Positions 42,035 to 50,316 of a stretch of 64,000 nucleotides of DNA are shown here, one piece after another. The position numbers were made by a program, and so were the translations under genes. The stretch's first letter is position 1. Each line of letters starts with the position of its first letter. The notes beneath the pieces are model-generated. The model searched no databases, was not told where the DNA came from, and worked only from the letters and a program-made list of their open reading frames with translations. The DNA is from an uncultured Collinsella sp. (GTDB lineage Bacteria; Actinomycetota; Coriobacteriia; Coriobacteriales; Coriobacteriaceae), in NCBI GenBank assembly GCA_900757615.1, contig CAAEON010000005.1, positions 44,285 to 108,284 on the forward strand. The letters are read 5' to 3'.

Positions 42035-42811
42035 TTACCAACCGGTATAGTAGTCGGTGGTTCCGGCAGCACAGCCGGAGTCATAGACCTTGCACTCGCC
42101 CTTAGAGCCCGTAAAAGTCGAGCCCTGGGCCTTATCGCCCGCGGCAACGACGTAGTAGCCATCGGAATCGCGCCAAAAGCCCTCGGAATCCTGCGTCCAT
42201 TCGCCCGTGCGGTGGTGATACAACACGTTGCTGCTGTAATAAGTCTCGCGGCGGCCGTTATAGTTATTGACGCCGCTCGAGCGCGTCAGACCCGAGCCGT
42301 TCGCGCAATACGCAGCAGACGTGTAAGACGAGCCGGAGCCGGCGTTGTAATACGAAGCCTGAACGGCCTCAGCGGCCTCGGCTTCGGCTGCGGCAGCCTC
42401 GAGCGCCTCGCGCTTGGCATCCTCAAGCGTGGAGCGAAGCTCGTCGAGCTCGGTCGACTTGGCGTCGACCTCATCCATCGTCAAAAGACTGCCCGCACCG
42501 TCGATGCAACCCTGTAGTACAGCGCGCTCGTCATCGGTGGCATAGTCACCGTACATGTTCATAATGATCTGAGCGCGCATCTCCAGGGAATCGCGCTTTG
42601 CCCCCATCGAGGCGTTCCACTCCTGCATAGAGCCATAACCGTCGCCGCGGTAGTCGACGGGCTGCACCAGCGTCGCCTCGGACGACGTAGATCCGACCGT
42701 ATCGGATAGTGTCGTCGCGTGGGCATCAGTTGCGCCGGCGCCCGCCAAAAGTGCCACGGTCAGAGCGGCGGAAAGGGCGGCGGCTTTCGGTTTTCGTGAA
42801 TCGATCCTCAT
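42035..42811 (-). CDS. Secreted protein with coiled-coil region and conserved C-terminal domain
   Basis: 258 residues. Signal peptide 1-32 (AALSAALTVALLAGAGATDA; probable cut after AHA). Residues about 110-150 are Glu/Ala-rich helix. The last 75 residues (WTQDSEGFWRDSDGYYVVAAGD, then KVYDSGCAAGTTDYYTGW) look like the 3D/RlpA-like beta-barrel domain found at the end of some exported cell-wall proteins of Coriobacteria; that identification is tentative. Two Cys may pair. GGAGG lies 11 bases before the ATG. Confidence 0.75.
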   Translation of the reverse strand: MRIDSRKPKAAALSAALTVALLAGAGATDAHATTLSDTVGSTSSEATLVQPVDYRGDGYGSMQEWNASMGAKRDSLEMRAQIIMNMYGDYATDDERAVLQGCIDGAGSLLTMDEVDAKSTELDELRSTLEDAKREALEAAAAEAEAAEAVQASYYNAGSGSSYTSAAYCANGSGLTRSSGVNNYNGRRETYYSSNVLYHHRTGEWTQDSEGFWRDSDGYYVVAAGDKAQGSTFTGSKGECKVYDSGCAAGTTDYYTGW

Positions 42812-43123
42812 GTAGCTGGAAACCTCCGTAGTACGTTTTTGCTGCGTTTAAGCTGCGTGTGATTCGATCGCGCTGCATAGTACCCCGAGCAAATCGCGAC
42901 CTGCGGTTTTTCTCAAAAGGTGCACGTCAATTGCGTAAAACTCACATCCTCTCAACAGGAGTTTTCCATAACTCGAATGCATAAAGCGTGTCAAAAACCC
43001 TGTTTTTGCACCCTCTCTATGCAAAAAAGGCGTCTGTGCAACCATTGCTTGCGCAGACGCCTTGAGCAGGCATTTTATGCAGTTATACCTATCGAGTCGA
43101 AAGAGGTCCTTGCACAAGTCGCC
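42812..43123. other. Intergenic region, 312 bases
   Basis: Holds a possible minus-strand promoter for the secreted protein gene (TTGACA at 42994-42989, 18 bases, TATGGA), an AAAACTC/GAGTTTT inverted repeat at about 42937-42966, and the metY terminator. No coding frame supported. Confidence 0.5.
43023..43063 (-). terminator. Terminator of metY
   Basis: Minus strand AAGGCGTCTGCG ... CAGACGCCTT followed by TTTTTGC. Confidence 0.85.
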
Positions 43124-44434
43124 CTACTCGTCCAGTGCGGCAAAGGCCTGCTTCAGGTCCCAAATGATGTCCTCGGCGTTCTCGGTACCGATAGAAAGAC
43201 GGATCGTGGAGGGTGTGATGTTCTGCTCGGCGAGCTCCTCAGCAGAGAGCTGGGAGTGCGTGGTGGTAGCCGGGTGTACGACGAGCGACTTGACGTCGGC
43301 CACGTTGGCGAGCAGCGAGAACACCTGCAAGTGATCGATGAACTTCCATGCAGCCTCCTGGCCGCCCTTGATCTCAAAGGTAAAGATCGAGGCGCCGCCA
43401 CGGGGGAAGTACTTCTGATAGAGCTCGTGATCGGGGTGCTCAGGCAGGCTCGGGTGATTCACCTTGGCAACGTGGCTGTCGCCGGCAAGGAACTCAACGA
43501 CCTTCTTGGTGTTCTCGACATGGCGGTCGACGCGCAGCGACAGAGTCTCGGTGCCCTGGAGCAGGACCCAGGCGTTGAACGGGCTGATGCAGGCACCCTC
43601 GTCACGCAGTAGGATGGCGCGGACATAGGTCGCGAAGGCGGCGGGACCGGCAGCCTCGGCAAACGAGACGCCATGGTAGGAGGGGTTGGGCTCGGCGATC
43701 TGCGCGTACTTTCCGCTCGCCTTCCAATCGAAGTTACCGCCGTCGACGATCACGCCGCCCAGCGAGGTGCCGTGGCCGCCGATGAACTTGGTTGCGGAAT
43801 GAACGACGATGTTGGCACCATGCTCCAGCGGACGGAACAGATACGGGGTGCCGAAGGTGTTGTCGACAACAACCGGCAGACCGTGCTTCTTGGCGATCTC
43901 GGAGATCGCGTCGATGTTGGGGATATCGGAGTTGGGGTTGCCGAGCGTCTCGAGGTAGATGACCGTGGTGTTATCCTTGATGGCACCCTCAACCTCTTCC
44001 AGGTTATGGGCATCGACAAACGTGGTCTCGACGCCAAACTGGGAGAGCGTATGCTCCAGCAGGTTGTAGGAGCCACCGTAGATGGTCTTCTGAGCCACCA
44101 CGTGGTCACCGGCCTGAGCGAGCGCCTGCAGGGTATAGGTGATGGCAGCAGCGCCGGAGGCGACGGCAAGACCTGCCACGCCACCCTCGAGTGCGGCGAT
44201 ACGGTCCTCGAAGACACCCTGGGTGGAGTTGGTCAGACGGCCGTAGATGTTACCGGCGTCGGCAAGACCAAAGCGGTCGGCGGCGTGCTGGGAGTTGCGA
44301 AACACATAGCTCGTGGTCTGGTAGATAGGCACGGCGCGGGAGTCGGATGCGGGATCGGCGCTCTCCTGGCCAACGTGCAGCTGCAGGGTATCGAAACCAA
44401 AGGTGTGCTCGGGGTTGTTGATGAACTGGCTCAT
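43124..44434 (-). CDS. metY: O-acetylhomoserine sulfhydrylase
   Basis: 436 residues, Cys/Met-metabolism PLP enzyme. Makes homocysteine from O-acetylhomoserine and sulphide. Visible: YQTTSYVF, IYGRLTNSTQGVFEDRIAALE, VASGAAAITYTLQAL, the PLP Lys in VVHSATKFIGGHG, and SLRVDRHVENTKKV. Length and insertions fit MetY better than MetB/MetC. GGAG six bases before the ATG. Preceded by a leader peptide and divergent from a LysR gene. Confidence 0.94.
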   Translation of the reverse strand: MSQFINNPEHTFGFDTLQLHVGQESADPASDSRAVPIYQTTSYVFRNSQHAADRFGLADAGNIYGRLTNSTQGVFEDRIAALEGGVAGLAVASGAAAITYTLQALAQAGDHVVAQKTIYGGSYNLLEHTLSQFGVETTFVDAHNLEEVEGAIKDNTTVIYLETLGNPNSDIPNIDAISEIAKKHGLPVVVDNTFGTPYLFRPLEHGANIVVHSATKFIGGHGTSLGGVIVDGGNFDWKASGKYAQIAEPNPSYHGVSFAEAAGPAAFATYVRAILLRDEGACISPFNAWVLLQGTETLSLRVDRHVENTKKVVEFLAGDSHVAKVNHPSLPEHPDHELYQKYFPRGGASIFTFEIKGGQEAAWKFIDHLQVFSLLANVADVKSLVVHPATTTHSQLSAEELAEQNITPSTIRLSIGTENAEDIIWDLKQAFAALDE

Positions 44435-44494
44435 GATGATCTCCTTGATCGAACGAAAGTAAAAAATAGAGAGAAGTAAGTCGCTGTCTCCTGA

Positions 44495-44548
44495 TCACGC
44501 CGACGGGCGCAAACAGGAGCCCGGCATTCGTCTTAGCAAGCAATTCAT
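44495..44548 (-). CDS. Leader peptide of metY with two Cys codons
   Basis: 17 codons, MNCLLRRMPGSCLRPSA, with Cys at 3 and 12 and also two Met codons. An AAAGGAGG Shine-Dalgarno sequence lies seven bases upstream, better than that of metY itself. The RNA around its end can form competing hairpins: GCCGGGC with GCCCGTCGGC, or CTCCTG with CAGGAG. Stalling at Cys codons could change folding and control metY, as proposed for Cys-leader peptides in other Actinobacteria. Function is inferred. Confidence 0.6.
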   Translation of the reverse strand: MNCLLRRMPGSCLRPSA

Positions 44549-44665
44549 ATGCGGTCCTCCTTTTGACATCCCGGTTCCGTGGTCGGCTTAATTACCTACC
44601 GCCTTTGTGTGTTTTGAATAGTACGAACATCGTCTCCCCGGGTCAATCACTTAAAAGCGCTAACC

Positions 44666-44694
44666 TGTTATCGGTTTTTTAGATAGCTATCGAA
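44666..44694. promoter_or_regulatory. Candidate LysR operator between metY and lysR
   Basis: TTATCGG-TTTTTT-AGATAGCTATCG region with a perfect GATAGCTATC palindrome at 44685-44694 and a CGATAAC half-site on the other side; 14 bases before the lysR start. Confidence 0.35.
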
Positions 44695-44707
44695 AGGACG
44701 GGCGCCA

Positions 44708-45610
44708 ATGACCCTCCAGCAGCTTCGCTTTTTGATCGCCGTGGCAGAGTCCGGATCGATCAACGCCGCAGCCCAGCGCCTCTATACGGCACAGTCCAAT
44801 ATCTCAAACGCCGTCAAAAGCCTGGAACAGGAGCTCCATCTGGAGATCTTTACGCGCTCCAGCCGCGGCGTCACGCTCACCAACGACGGCACCGAGCTTT
44901 TGGGCTATGCGCGCCAGGTCGTAGAGCAGGCCGACATGCTCGAGGCGCGCTACGAGGACGGCGGCACCCCGCAAGCCCGCCTCGCCATTTCCGCCCAGCA
45001 CTACGCCTTTTCGGTCGAGGCCTTTGTCAACGTGGTCGAGCGCTGCCGCGACAGCAAGTTCGAGTTCATCATGCGCGAGACCACCACAGCGCAGATCATC
45101 GATGACGTCCGTGCGTTTCGCAGCGATATCGGCATTCTGTATCTGGATGACTTTAACGCCCGCGTTCTGCAGAAGGCCTTCACCGATGCCCGCGCAAGCT
45201 TCCATCCCCTCTTCGACGCGACGGTCCACGTCTTCGTGAGCGAGCGCCACCCGCTCGCACGCCGCCCTCAGCTGTCCCTTGCCGACCTCACGCCCTATAC
45301 GCGCTACAGCTTTGAGCAGGGAACCTCAAACTCCTTCTATTACGCCGAGGAACCTTTTAGCTATATCCCCTGCGACCGCAACATACGAATCTCGGACCGC
45401 GGAACGCTCACTAACTTGCTTATCACGTCGAACGGCTACACCCTGTCGACCGGTGTCCTCTCCAATGAAATGCAGTGGGGTATGGCATCGATCCCGCTGG
45501 CAGACGCCCCGACGATGCGCGTGGGCTACATCATGCACGACGAGCGCAAGCCCTCTCCCCTCTTGCAGCAATACCTCGATGAGCTCAACCGCATCATCCA
45601 TGCCAACTAG
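44708..45610 (+). CDS. LysR-family transcription regulator
   Basis: 300 residues. N-terminal winged helix (QQLRFLIAVAESGSINAAAQ, QSNISNAVKSLEQELH, FTRSSRGVTLTNDG) and a type-2 periplasmic-fold effector domain (about 90-295). Divergent from metY, which is the likely target; the effector could be a sulphur metabolite such as O-acetylserine or O-acetylhomoserine (inference). AAAGGAC upstream of the ATG. Confidence 0.9.
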   Translation: MTLQQLRFLIAVAESGSINAAAQRLYTAQSNISNAVKSLEQELHLEIFTRSSRGVTLTNDGTELLGYARQVVEQADMLEARYEDGGTPQARLAISAQHYAFSVEAFVNVVERCRDSKFEFIMRETTTAQIIDDVRAFRSDIGILYLDDFNARVLQKAFTDARASFHPLFDATVHVFVSERHPLARRPQLSLADLTPYTRYSFEQGTSNSFYYAEEPFSYIPCDRNIRISDRGTLTNLLITSNGYTLSTGVLSNEMQWGMASIPLADAPTMRVGYIMHDERKPSPLLQQYLDELNRIIHAN

Positions 45611-45709
45611 CCGTCGGAAGACAGGGTAGAAATCATAGATTGCTAGCCCCCGGCGGGCATGGCGCTACAATGGTCACTCACATGAAACGCACTCAACGAA
45701 AGGAAGCCC

Positions 45710-46195
45710 GTGAAGGTCATCATCTATACCGACGGCTCGGCCCGATCAAATCCGGGACGCGGCGGCTACGGCGCCGTACTCAAATATACCAACCCCGCCG
45801 GCAAGACCTTCACCTCCGAGCTCTCGCGCGGCTACGCTAAGACCACCAACAACCGCATGGAGCTCATGGCCGTCATCGTGGCACTCGAGGCACTCAACCG
45901 CCCCTGCGAGGTCGAAGTCCATTCCGATTCGCAGTACGTCGTCAACGCCTTTAACAAGCACTGGATCGACGGCTGGAAAAAGCGCGGGTGGAAGACCGCC
46001 AACAAGCAGCCCGTCAAGAACCGCGACCTGTGGGAGCGCCTGCTCACCGCCAAAAGCAAGCACAAGGTTGAATTCATCTGGGTTAAGGGCCACGCCGGTC
46101 ACGAGCTCAATGAGCGCTGCGATGAGCTCGCCACCACGGCGGCCGACGGCAGCAACCTCGATATCGATACCGGCTTTAACGAGAGCGACCTGTAG
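45710..46195 (+). CDS. rnhA: Ribonuclease HI
   Basis: 161 residues. Degrades RNA in RNA-DNA hybrids. Catalytic residues in order: IYTDGSARSNPG (Asp), NNRMELMAVIVALE (Glu), EVHSDSQYVVNAF (Asp), and the C-terminal Asp in NERCDELA, plus His in VKGHAGHELNE. The basic protrusion helix (WKKRGWKTANKQPVKN) is present. GTG start with AAAGGA five bases upstream. Confidence 0.96.
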   Translation: MKVIIYTDGSARSNPGRGGYGAVLKYTNPAGKTFTSELSRGYAKTTNNRMELMAVIVALEALNRPCEVEVHSDSQYVVNAFNKHWIDGWKKRGWKTANKQPVKNRDLWERLLTAKSKHKVEFIWVKGHAGHELNERCDELATTAADGSNLDIDTGFNESDL

Positions 46196-46269
46196 CGGCG
46201 TTTTCGCACGCTTTTGCGTTCCCCTCGCGCTACACTCATCCTGTAAACCGAACGGTACGAGGGGGATAC

Positions 46270-47376
46270 ATGCTGCGTATAGCGACCATCGGCACATCCA
46301 TGATTACCGACGACTTTATCCAAGTCGTCAATGCAAACGACCAGGCTGTATTCGTAGGCACGCTCTCGCGCGATGCAGATCGCGGCGCCGCCTTTACCGC
46401 CGAGCGCGGTGGCGAGCGAAACTTTACTTCACTCGATGAGCTCGCGGCAGCCGCCGACGTCGACGCCGTCTATATCGGCAGCCCCAATGCGCTTCACTAC
46501 GAGCAGGCGCTCGCCTGTATCACCGGCGGCAAGCACGTTATCGTCGAAAAGCCTTTTTGTGCCACCGAGGCACAGGCGTTCGAGGTCTTTCGCGCAGCCG
46601 AGGCGGCGGGCGTCGTAGCCCTCGAGGCCATGCGCCCCCTCCATGACCCCGCTTTCCACGCCATCGAGGACGCCCTGGGTGAGATCGCCCCCATCCGCCG
46701 CGCCTCATTGCGCTTTGGCAAATATTCCTCGCGCTACAACGAGATTCTCGCGGGACGCGCCACCAATATCTTCGACTGCAATATGGCATCGGGTTCCCTC
46801 ATGGATATTGGCGTCTACACCGTCGAGCCCATGGTCGAGATTTTCGGCATGCCCTCCGGCCTTACGAGCATGACTACTCTGCTCGACCCCACCACGCGAC
46901 AGCTCACGCACGGCCCCATCGACGGCTGCGGTTCCATCCTCGCCAGCTACGGCGGTGGCCGCATCTCCGTCGAGCTCGCGCACTCAAAAATTACGAACGA
47001 CCTGCTGCCCTCGCAAATCGAAGGCGAGCGTGGCACTATCCAGATCGACCATCTGTCCACGCCCCGCAACGTCCGCATCGACTATCGCGGCGACGTCGTA
47101 CGCGGCTCGGCGACCGAGGCACCGCGCGAACAGAGCGACAACGGCCGCGTGCTCGACCTGCCCAAATCGAGCAACACCATGGAATACGAACTCACAGACT
47201 TTATCACCGCCATCGGCGGCATCGATAATGTCAAGGAAGAGATTTGGGAGACCCCGGCGGGACGTCACGAGCTTGGCCACTACCGCGACGTCACGCTCGT
47301 CTCACTGCGTATCATGGATGCCGTGCGCCAGCAGGCGGGTATCGCCTTCCCCGCTGACTCTAACAAGCAGGCATAG
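46270..47376 (+). CDS. Gfo/Idh/MocA family oxidoreductase
   Basis: 368 residues. Rossmann domain with IATIGTSMITDDFIQ, VDAVYIGSPNALHYEQAL and the active-site lysine motif VIVEKPFCATEAQAF; C-terminal domain with SGSLMDIGVYTVEPMVEIFG. Probably oxidises or reduces a sugar or inositol derivative with NAD(P). GAGGGGG before the ATG. Two bases before acyP, so co-transcribed. Confidence 0.92.
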   Translation: MLRIATIGTSMITDDFIQVVNANDQAVFVGTLSRDADRGAAFTAERGGERNFTSLDELAAAADVDAVYIGSPNALHYEQALACITGGKHVIVEKPFCATEAQAFEVFRAAEAAGVVALEAMRPLHDPAFHAIEDALGEIAPIRRASLRFGKYSSRYNEILAGRATNIFDCNMASGSLMDIGVYTVEPMVEIFGMPSGLTSMTTLLDPTTRQLTHGPIDGCGSILASYGGGRISVELAHSKITNDLLPSQIEGERGTIQIDHLSTPRNVRIDYRGDVVRGSATEAPREQSDNGRVLDLPKSSNTMEYELTDFITAIGGIDNVKEEIWETPAGRHELGHYRDVTLVSLRIMDAVRQQAGIAFPADSNKQA

Positions 47377-47378
47377 CG

Positions 47379-47789
47379 ATGGGTTTTTTCGACAAGCTTT
47401 TCTCGGGCGTCACCGGCGGCAGCCGCGAACCCCAAAAGCCCTCTGGCGTTGAGCTTGAGCTGCGCCGTAGGCTCACCGTGCTCGCAAGCGACGAGGCCAC
47501 TCAAGACGCCCCGCAGCGCTATTTCCTGCGGTGGGAGGGGCAAGTCCAAGGCGTTGGTTTTCGCTTTACCAACACCAACCTCGCACAGGCACGCGCACTC
47601 ACCGGCTGGGTGAGTAACATGGAAGACGGGTCAGTCGAGATGGAGATACAGGGAGCTCCGGCAAACATCCTGTCTCATCTCGAGGCGCTTCATGCCTCCT
47701 ATGAGCGCATGGGAACGCGTTTTCGCCTCGTAGACGCCCAGACCCGAGCCCCACTTGCCAATGAAGACGGTTTCATTCCTCGTTATTAG
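47379..47789 (+). CDS. acyP: Acylphosphatase with N-terminal extension
   Basis: 136 residues; the 90-residue acylphosphatase domain starts near residue 45. Catalytic Arg and Asn are in GQVQGVGFRFTNTNLAQ and LTGWVSNMEDGSVEMEIQG. Hydrolyses acyl phosphates such as acetyl phosphate or carbamoyl phosphate. The first 44 residues (MGFFDKLFSGVTGG start, polar) are not part of the family and may be an interaction tail. Confidence 0.92.
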   Translation: MGFFDKLFSGVTGGSREPQKPSGVELELRRRLTVLASDEATQDAPQRYFLRWEGQVQGVGFRFTNTNLAQARALTGWVSNMEDGSVEMEIQGAPANILSHLEALHASYERMGTRFRLVDAQTRAPLANEDGFIPRY

Positions 47790-47850
47790 TATTGTGTGCT
47801 AAATACGGTATCATTTACCTACGACCGTTGATAGAAAAGAGGCGAGGCGC

Positions 47851-48231
47851 ATGGCGGTGCAAAGAAGGAATACCAAGCAGCGAAAGCTGGTTCTTGACGC
47901 TGTGCGCCAAAGCTATAACCATCCCACCGCCGACGAAATCTACAACGCCGTACGCGAACAGGATGACAAGATCAGCCGCGGCACGGTCTACCGCAACCTC
48001 AATCTCTTAGCCGACGCAGGGGAGATTCTCTCTATTAAGACGCCGGGCGGCAGTCGCTTCGATCGCACCATCGAGCCGCACGCACATATCATCTGCACCT
48101 CGTGCAGCCGCGTCATCGACGTGCCACTCCCCTTCGATGCCCAGCTCGACGACAAGGCGTCCGAGCAAATCGGCTGGGACGTCACCTCGCACTACACCAT
48201 CTTCGAGGGCCTCTGCCCCAACTGCCGGTAG
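47851..48231 (+). CDS. Fur/PerR family metalloregulator
   Basis: 126 residues. Winged helix (HPTADEIYNAVREQ, ISRGTVYRNLNLLADAG) and dimer domain with HAHIICTSCSRVIDV and the C-terminal CPNC, giving the two Cys pairs of the structural zinc site. The regulatory site His/Asp residues (RFDRTIEPHAH) resemble PerR, but peroxide versus iron sensing is undecided. AGAGGCGAGG before the ATG. Confidence 0.92.
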   Translation: MAVQRRNTKQRKLVLDAVRQSYNHPTADEIYNAVREQDDKISRGTVYRNLNLLADAGEILSIKTPGGSRFDRTIEPHAHIICTSCSRVIDVPLPFDAQLDDKASEQIGWDVTSHYTIFEGLCPNCR

Positions 48232-48241
48232 ATGTTTGGGA

Positions 48242-48298
48242 CATGCCTTAAAATCTCCCTTTCCACCGATGGCGGCAAAAAGTAGATTTCTAGGCATG
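48242..48298. repeat. Inverted repeat between convergent genes
   Basis: CATGCCT-taa-AATCT (48242-48256) and AGATT-tct-AGGCATG (48284-48298), loop of 27 bases. Possible bidirectional terminator without T-tract, between fur and the Cof gene. Confidence 0.45.
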
Positions 48299-48308
48299 CC
48301 ACATATAT

Positions 48309-49106
48309 CTACTCGGCGAGCAGGCGATGCAGTTCCTCTTCGACCGTGCGCACGTAGCGGACACGGTCATTGACACCGCGCATGGTAGGGTTGCAGCTCT
48401 CCATCAGATAGGGATGGCCCACGACGTTGAGCATGTCGCGATCGTTCTCATTGTCGCCAAACGCCATCATCGCATCGGGCGAGATCCCCAGGGCACGACC
48501 ATAATCGGCAAGCGCGGACCCCTTGCCCGAGTCAAAGCCGATAAAGTCAGTCCATTCGGTTCCCGACGTCATCACATCGACTCGGTCGCTAAAGAGACGC
48601 TCGAAATACTCCAGGGCCACCGGCTGATCAATTTCGGGCGTCTGGAAGGCAATCTTAATGACATCCTCGTCGATGTCCTCGGGACGGTCGACCACCGCCA
48701 CATCGCAGTGGACCTCATAGCGCAAATGGTCGACGAACGCATCGTTGCCGCTCATGGTGTAGAGGTGCCCCTCGCACGAAAGGGTCACGTCGGCATGGGG
48801 ATACGCAACCACGGCATTCGCGATATCCATAGCAAGGCTACGCTCCATGGAACGCTTGACAACGGCATGCCCCTCGCTCATCACCAGGGCTCCGTTTTCG
48901 CATACATAGGCGAGCTCATCGGCCACCGGGGCAAACAGGTAGCGCAGGCTCGCATATTGACGGCCGCTCGCCGGCATAAACACAATGCCGCGACGATGTA
49001 GCTCATCGATGAGCTCAAACGCCTCGGAACGCGGCTCGCGCTCCCCCGGATGCAGCAACGTGCCATCCAAATCGCAGGCGATCAGCTTGATTCCCTCAAG
49101 ACCCAT
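48309..49106 (-). CDS. Cof-type HAD-IIB phosphatase
   Basis: 265 residues. Motif I LIACDLDGTLLHPG, motif II FMPASGRQYASL, motif IV MAFGDNENDRDMLNVVGHPYLMES. Second Cof family member of the window; broad sugar-phosphate or cofactor phosphatase. ATG 49106 with GGGGGA eight bases upstream; the longer open frame is not supported. Confidence 0.9.
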   Translation of the reverse strand: MGLEGIKLIACDLDGTLLHPGEREPRSEAFELIDELHRRGIVFMPASGRQYASLRYLFAPVADELAYVCENGALVMSEGHAVVKRSMERSLAMDIANAVVAYPHADVTLSCEGHLYTMSGNDAFVDHLRYEVHCDVAVVDRPEDIDEDVIKIAFQTPEIDQPVALEYFERLFSDRVDVMTSGTEWTDFIGFDSGKGSALADYGRALGISPDAMMAFGDNENDRDMLNVVGHPYLMESCNPTMRGVNDRVRYVRTVEEELHRLLAE

Positions 49107-49188
49107 ATGTTTCCCCCAAAACATCTCATCAACAGCAAGACGGACTTTGAATCGTTGCCTCTCAAAGTCCGTCTTGCATATATGCGCG

Positions 49189-49764
49189 TTAACCACGCGC
49201 CGCCTTTACGATTGTAAAGTCGGGAGCCATACTCACGACAACATCCGCCGCGCTCGACGCAAAGCGCCGACTGGCATCGAGCTCGCGCGTAACCACCGAG
49301 AGCCGAACACCCTCGACACCCCGGAGCATGCGGCCCAAAACAGGCTGCACCGGCGTATACATGCGCACGGTATGCTCGTCCGAGTCGCCTCGGAAAAGCG
49401 GCGCGTGCATATTGCCGATCTCCCAGCACGCATGCGCGAGCGCAATCGGGTCCATGCGGTCAACTTCGACTAAATAAACCTCGGCGCTGCGCAGGCGCAC
49501 GACAACCGCCACGGGCGCCATGCCCGAACGGTCAATGGCGAGCACGTCGCCGTCGGCAAGACGACCGCCGTCGGACGCCAGCCGAACATCGACCGTGCGC
49601 CCCAGCTCCGTCACGCCCGCAAACGCGCATACATCAGCCTGGTCCCAATCGAGCAGCAGCTCGTCAACTTCAAAGACACCACCCAGCTCCCGGCGAAGCA
49701 GGAGTTCATAGGACGGATCGTTGAGATTTCCCAAGCATGTCGTCGAAACCAAGCGTTCAGGCAT
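49189..49764 (-). CDS. UreE-like metallochaperone, orphan
   Basis: 191 residues following the UreE pattern: N-terminal TTCLGNLNDPSYELLLRREL and LLLDWDQADVC, then GRTVDVRLASDGGRLADGDVL, and the C-terminal ferredoxin-like metal domain with ACWEIGNMHAPLF (UreE: LGNRHxP), DEHTVRMYTPVQPVLGRML. No His-rich tail. No urease gene is visible in the window. It starts three bases after slyD. If functional it would carry nickel to another enzyme; which one is unknown. The family match is by motif reading only. Confidence 0.6.
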   Translation of the reverse strand: MPERLVSTTCLGNLNDPSYELLLRRELGGVFEVDELLLDWDQADVCAFAGVTELGRTVDVRLASDGGRLADGDVLAIDRSGMAPVAVVVRLRSAEVYLVEVDRMDPIALAHACWEIGNMHAPLFRGDSDEHTVRMYTPVQPVLGRMLRGVEGVRLSVVTRELDASRRFASSAADVVVSMAPDFTIVKAARG

Positions 49765-49767
49765 GCT

Positions 49768-50196
49768 CTAGCCCTCGACCTCGACGAGCTCGATATCAAA
49801 GTTGAGGTCCTTGCCGGCCAGCTCGTGGTTGGCGTCGAGCGTCACAGCCTCGGGCGTCACGTCAATGACGACGGCGGGGACGGGCATACCGCTCGGCGTG
49901 GACAGGAAGAGCTTCATGCCCTTCTCGATCTGCTCGATGTTGGGAACCTGCTCGGCCGGGAAGGTCAGGACCATCTCGGGGTTGTGCTCGCCGTAGGCAT
50001 CGGCAGCCGGGATGTGCACAGTCTTCTTCTCGCCCACCTGCATGTCGACAACAGCAGCGTCGAAGCCCTTGATCATCTGGCCGGCGCCGCAGGTGAACTC
50101 CAGCGGCTCGCCGCGATCGTAGGAGCTATCGAACTGCGTGCCGTCATCGAGCGTGCCGCGATAATGAGTCTTAACCTTCTTGCCCTGGTTGGACAT
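49768..50196 (-). CDS. FKBP-type peptidyl-prolyl isomerase, SlyD-like
   Basis: 142 residues. FKBP domain (VKTHYRGTLDDGTQFDSSYD, GEPLEFTCGAGQMIKGFD) interrupted by the IF chaperone flap (PEMVLTFPAEQVPN...MKLFLSTPSGMPVPAVV), then NHELAGKDLNFDIELVEVEG. The long His/Cys-rich tail of E. coli SlyD is missing. Folds proteins; SlyD also assists nickel insertion. GGAGG five bases before the ATG at 50196. First gene of a two-gene unit with the UreE-like gene. Confidence 0.9.
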   Translation of the reverse strand: MSNQGKKVKTHYRGTLDDGTQFDSSYDRGEPLEFTCGAGQMIKGFDAAVVDMQVGEKKTVHIPAADAYGEHNPEMVLTFPAEQVPNIEQIEKGMKLFLSTPSGMPVPAVVIDVTPEAVTLDANHELAGKDLNFDIELVEVEG

Positions 50197-50316
50197 GGTA
50201 ACCTCCGTGATAAGGGCGGCGCACAACGCGGACCGCCATGAACATATGGCGCTAACTATACCCTAGTCATACAATTCAAGGACAGTTTGCAAAGAAACGC
50301 TGCAACCGGAGGAACT

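Noticed and set aside
44435..44700. SAM riboswitch before metY
   Set aside because: No conserved SAM-I or SAM-II core or kink-turn pattern seen; a short Cys-containing leader frame explains the region better.
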